A stretch of DNA of 9,284 bases from Phycisphaerales bacterium UBA4658 (GTDB taxonomy: Bacteria > Planctomycetota > Phycisphaerae > Phycisphaerales > UBA1924): the NCBI GenBank assembly GCA_002405485.1, contig DHLW01000201.1, positions 1-9,284 on the forward strand, read 5' to 3'. Below are positions 7,538-9,284 of this stretch, piece by piece; the stretch's first letter is position 1; each line of letters starts with the position of its first letter. The translations under genes were made by a program, and so were the position numbers. Under the pieces are notes generated by a model. That model saw only the letters and a list, made by a program, of their open reading frames with translations, had not been told where the DNA came from and made no database searches.

Positions 7538-9006
7538 GAGGCCTTCTCCGCCAGCGGCAGGTCCAGCGACGCTTTCCAAAAGTAGCTCTGGTACTCGCGC
7601 ATTGGATCGATTTCCTTGATACGGAACTGCAAGCGCACCGGCATTCCCACAGCCGGTTCGACGCCCCCGTCAGCGGTGATCTGCATCATGAGTTTCGTGC
7701 CTGGGTCGAGTTCGATCATGCCGTATCGCTGCGGCGGGTGCTTCGACAGCGCCAGCCAGTCGCTGGTGACCGAGGCGATACGTCCAGTGGTCTCGGCGAG
7801 CGGAAAGGCTTCCTGGGAGTGCTCCGCGACACATCCGGGATTGACGCAGAGGTTCGATCGCGGGAACTGCACCGTCCCGCAGCGTGTGCAGCGACCGCCG
7901 ACCATGGCGAGCAGATCCCGGTTGCGATACGCGGCGCTGATGGCGGTCTTGCGGTCGACCTCGGCACGCGTGCCCCAGTTCATCTGCACGATCTGGTTCA
8001 GGGACTGGAACTTGGTGTAGTTCCGTTCCGCGGTCCGCCGCAGCAGATGACCGCGAACGCCGAGTCTCGCGGGCAGCCGCTGCAGTTGCGCAGTGGTCTC
8101 GAGCACGATCGCGTCGACACCCTGGCCGAAGCCGACCACGAGGATGCGCTCGCCTGCAGCAGCCTGCTCAAGCGTCGCCACCAGCATCAGCAGCGCATGC
8201 GCGGTCCCTGTCTCGCCGCAGACGGCGCCGAGGTTGTCCCGCACGGCTTCCGCCGCGATACCGGCCTCTTTCGCGACCGCCTCGCGAACCCGCGAGTAGA
8301 TGCACGGGAGCACGAAGTGGCGGATCGTCGAGGCTTCTACCCCGGCGTTGCGCAAGGCTTCCGCGATCACGGGGGGTACGAGCTTGAGGTAGCCCTCGTC
8401 GCGCACCCAGCGCTCCTCCCAATCGTGGTCGAACCCGTCCAGGGCCCGCCGGTAGTGATCGACGAAGTCGTGGGTGCGCGAGGCGGAGCCAAGCACCCTC
8501 GCCACCACGCCTTCCTTGCCGAGGGTCAGCGCCGCGGCGCCGTCCCCGTACAGGAGCTCGCGGTTGCTGCCCGGTTTACAGCGCCGGTGCTCCGCGGCCA
8601 CGACCAACGATTCCGTGCCGGACACCTGGCTCGAACCCAGCGCGAACAGCAGCGCCGAGGTGCCGGCCCGTTGGGACTGGGCGACATCGAGCGCGGCAAT
8701 GCCGGTGTCGAGGCCGAGCGCGGCGGCGACGACCGCACTGCTCTGACGATCGGCGAAGGGCGCCGACGTCGAGGCATGGACGACGCGCGATATCCGGTTC
8801 CGCGGTCGGCCCGTCAGGCAGTCGCGGGCGGCCTCGACCGCGAGCGTCACGCTGTCCTCATCCCAGTCGCAGATCGAGCGCTCGCCGCGGCCGAGGGCCC
8901 GCAGGCCAGGGTCGGCCCAGCTGGTCGCCGCCACTACGGCGGCCCGATCGAGCCGCAAACGGGGGATATAGGCACCGAAGCCGGTGATCCCGAGGGAGTC
9001 GTTCAT
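7534..9006 (-). CDS. HMG-CoA-synthase-like thiolase-fold protein fused to a zinc-ribbon/OB-fold (DUF35) domain
   Basis: The 490-residue product has two parts. Residues 1 to about 315 look like the HMG-CoA synthase/KAS III fold: ITGFGAYIPRLRL at the N-terminus, DVAQSQRAGTSAL at 107-119, YGDGAAAL at 153-160 and ILVVGFGQGVDA at 288-299. Residues from about 355 on form a DUF35 unit, with a zinc ribbon (Cys373, 376, 387, 392) followed by an OB fold (GRIASVTSDW onward). In archaea separate HMG-CoA synthase, DUF35 and thiolase proteins form one complex that channels acetoacetyl-CoA; here two are fused and the thiolase is next door. By eye, the catalytic Cys position is Gln112, the Glu position is Thr80, and the His position is near Pro234. 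It may therefore be a non-condensing or structural subunit, and HMG-CoA synthesis should not be assumed. ATG at 9006 overlaps the MaoC stop (ATGA). Confidence 0.85.
   Translation of the reverse strand: MNDSLGITGFGAYIPRLRLDRAAVVAATSWADPGLRALGRGERSICDWDEDSVTLAVEAARDCLTGRPRNRISRVVHASTSAPFADRQSSAVVAAALGLDTGIAALDVAQSQRAGTSALLFALGSSQVSGTESLVVAAEHRRCKPGSNRELLYGDGAAALTLGKEGVVARVLGSASRTHDFVDHYRRALDGFDHDWEERWVRDEGYLKLVPPVIAEALRNAGVEASTIRHFVLPCIYSRVREAVAKEAGIAAEAVRDNLGAVCGETGTAHALLMLVATLEQAAAGERILVVGFGQGVDAIVLETTAQLQRLPARLGVRGHLLRRTAERNYTKFQSLNQIVQMNWGTRAEVDRKTAISAAYRNRDLLAMVGGRCTRCGTVQFPRSNLCVNPGCVAEHSQEAFPLAETTGRIASVTSDWLALSKHPPQRYGMIELDPGTKLMMQITADGGVEPAVGMPVRLQFRIKEIDPMREYQSYFWKASLDLPLAEKAS
7542..7549 (-). 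promoter_or_regulatory. Ribosome binding site of the thiolase, decides the GTG start
   Basis: GGAGAAGG on the minus strand ends 4 bases before the GTG at 7537, while the upstream in-frame ATG at 7579 lies well inside the preceding gene. Together with the GTGA stop/start overlap this makes GTG the likely start codon. Confidence 0.6.
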
Positions 9007-9284
9007 GGGTTGGCTCCTTGCTGCCCGGAGCTCGACGCTGGGCAGAGGACCTTTGCTGCGCCAGAGGTGACTTCCGTGCCGTCGGGCAGCTTTGCCGTCA
9101 GCGACAGCTCCACGATCTCGCCAGCCTCGGTGGTCGTCCGCGAGAGGACCCGCGACTCGCAGCGTAGCGTGGAGCCGACCGCGACCATCGCCTGGAAGCG
9201 GGATTGGATTTCGAGGACGCGCGCGGCCGGGGTCAGGCGCGTGAGCAGGCGGGACAGCAGGCCCATCGAGTACATGCCGTGCAC
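9003..9284 (-). CDS. MaoC-like dehydratase/hydratase, C-terminal part (cut by window edge)
   Basis: The last 93 codons of a hot-dog-fold protein are visible, entering the window at its right end. The segment VHGMYSMGLLSRLL is the conserved HGM-x-[ST]-x-G helix of MaoC-like hydratases, which add water to 2-enoyl-CoA thioesters. The remaining strands (SRFQAMVAVGSTLRCESRV, then GEIVELSLTAKLPDGTEVTSGAAKVLC) fit the closing beta sheet of the fold. The catalytic Asp/His region lies outside the window, so activity cannot be judged. The GTG at the very edge is most likely an internal Val. The stop overlaps the next ATG by four bases. Next to a DUF35 protein and a thiolase it may be a heteromeric partner, as ChsH1 is for ChsH2, or an independent hydratase. 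Confidence 0.8.
   Translation of the reverse strand: MHGMYSMGLLSRLLTRLTPAARVLEIQSRFQAMVAVGSTLRCESRVLSRTTTEAGEIVELSLTAKLPDGTEVTSGAAKVLCPASSSGQQGANP
9014..9019 (-). promoter_or_regulatory. Strong ribosome binding site of the HMG-CoA-synthase-like gene
   Basis: AAGGAG lies 7 bases before the ATG at 9006, inside the end of the MaoC coding region. It fixes the start of the fusion protein and shows it can be initiated independently of re-initiation at the ATGA overlap. Confidence 0.65.

Noticed and set aside
6209..7585. A 458-codon open frame on the plus strand, opposite the thiolase
   Set aside because: It lies antisense to a thiolase with a complete active site, shows no recognisable domain, and has no convincing ribosome site.
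7534..9006. Annotating the fusion protein simply as HMG-CoA synthase for mevalonate synthesis
   Set aside because: The catalytic Cys, Glu and His are not seen at the expected positions and no other mevalonate-pathway gene is present. The context is degradative.

Overview
This is a compact, high-GC bacterial window in which every confident gene lies on the minus strand, so the reading order runs from base 9284 down to base 113. The base composition, GTG/ATG starts, Shine-Dalgarno sites and overlapping genes fit a high-GC proteobacterium or actinobacterium. I cannot decide between these from the sequence. There are no rRNA, tRNA, CRISPR or mobile-element signatures.

In transcription order the window holds eight complete genes and one cut gene. 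(1) The 3' end of a MaoC-like hot-dog hydratase (9003-9284, cut by the window edge). (2) A 490-residue fusion of an HMG-CoA-synthase-like thiolase fold with a C-terminal zinc-ribbon/OB-fold (DUF35) domain (7534-9006). (3) An SCP2-type thiolase starting at GTG (6332-7537). (4-7) A Dpp/Opp-type peptide ABC importer with two permeases (5275-6300, 4421-5275) and two ATPases (3424-4413, 2615-3427). (8) An M55 D-aminopeptidase resembling Bacillus DppA (1776-2618). (9) After a 124-base gap with its own promoter and a 14-base perfect palindrome, an acyl-CoA ligase of the AMP-binding family (113-1651). A few codons of a possible convergent plus-strand gene end at base 37.

Genes 1 to 8 are packed with 1-4 base overlaps or gaps of at most 31 bases and look like one translationally coupled transcript whose promoter lies beyond base 9284. 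The ligase can also be transcribed from its own promoter, apparently under a TetR-type repressor whose gene is not in the window.

The inferred logic is uptake of a small peptide or peptide-like compound, intracellular hydrolysis by the M55 enzyme, CoA activation of a carboxylic acid by the ligase, and hydration plus carbon-carbon cleavage by the MaoC/DUF35/thiolase group. The substrate is unknown and no substrate-binding protein is present. The most unusual point is that the HMG-CoA-synthase-like domain seems to lack the family's catalytic Glu, Cys and His, with Gln at the Cys position.
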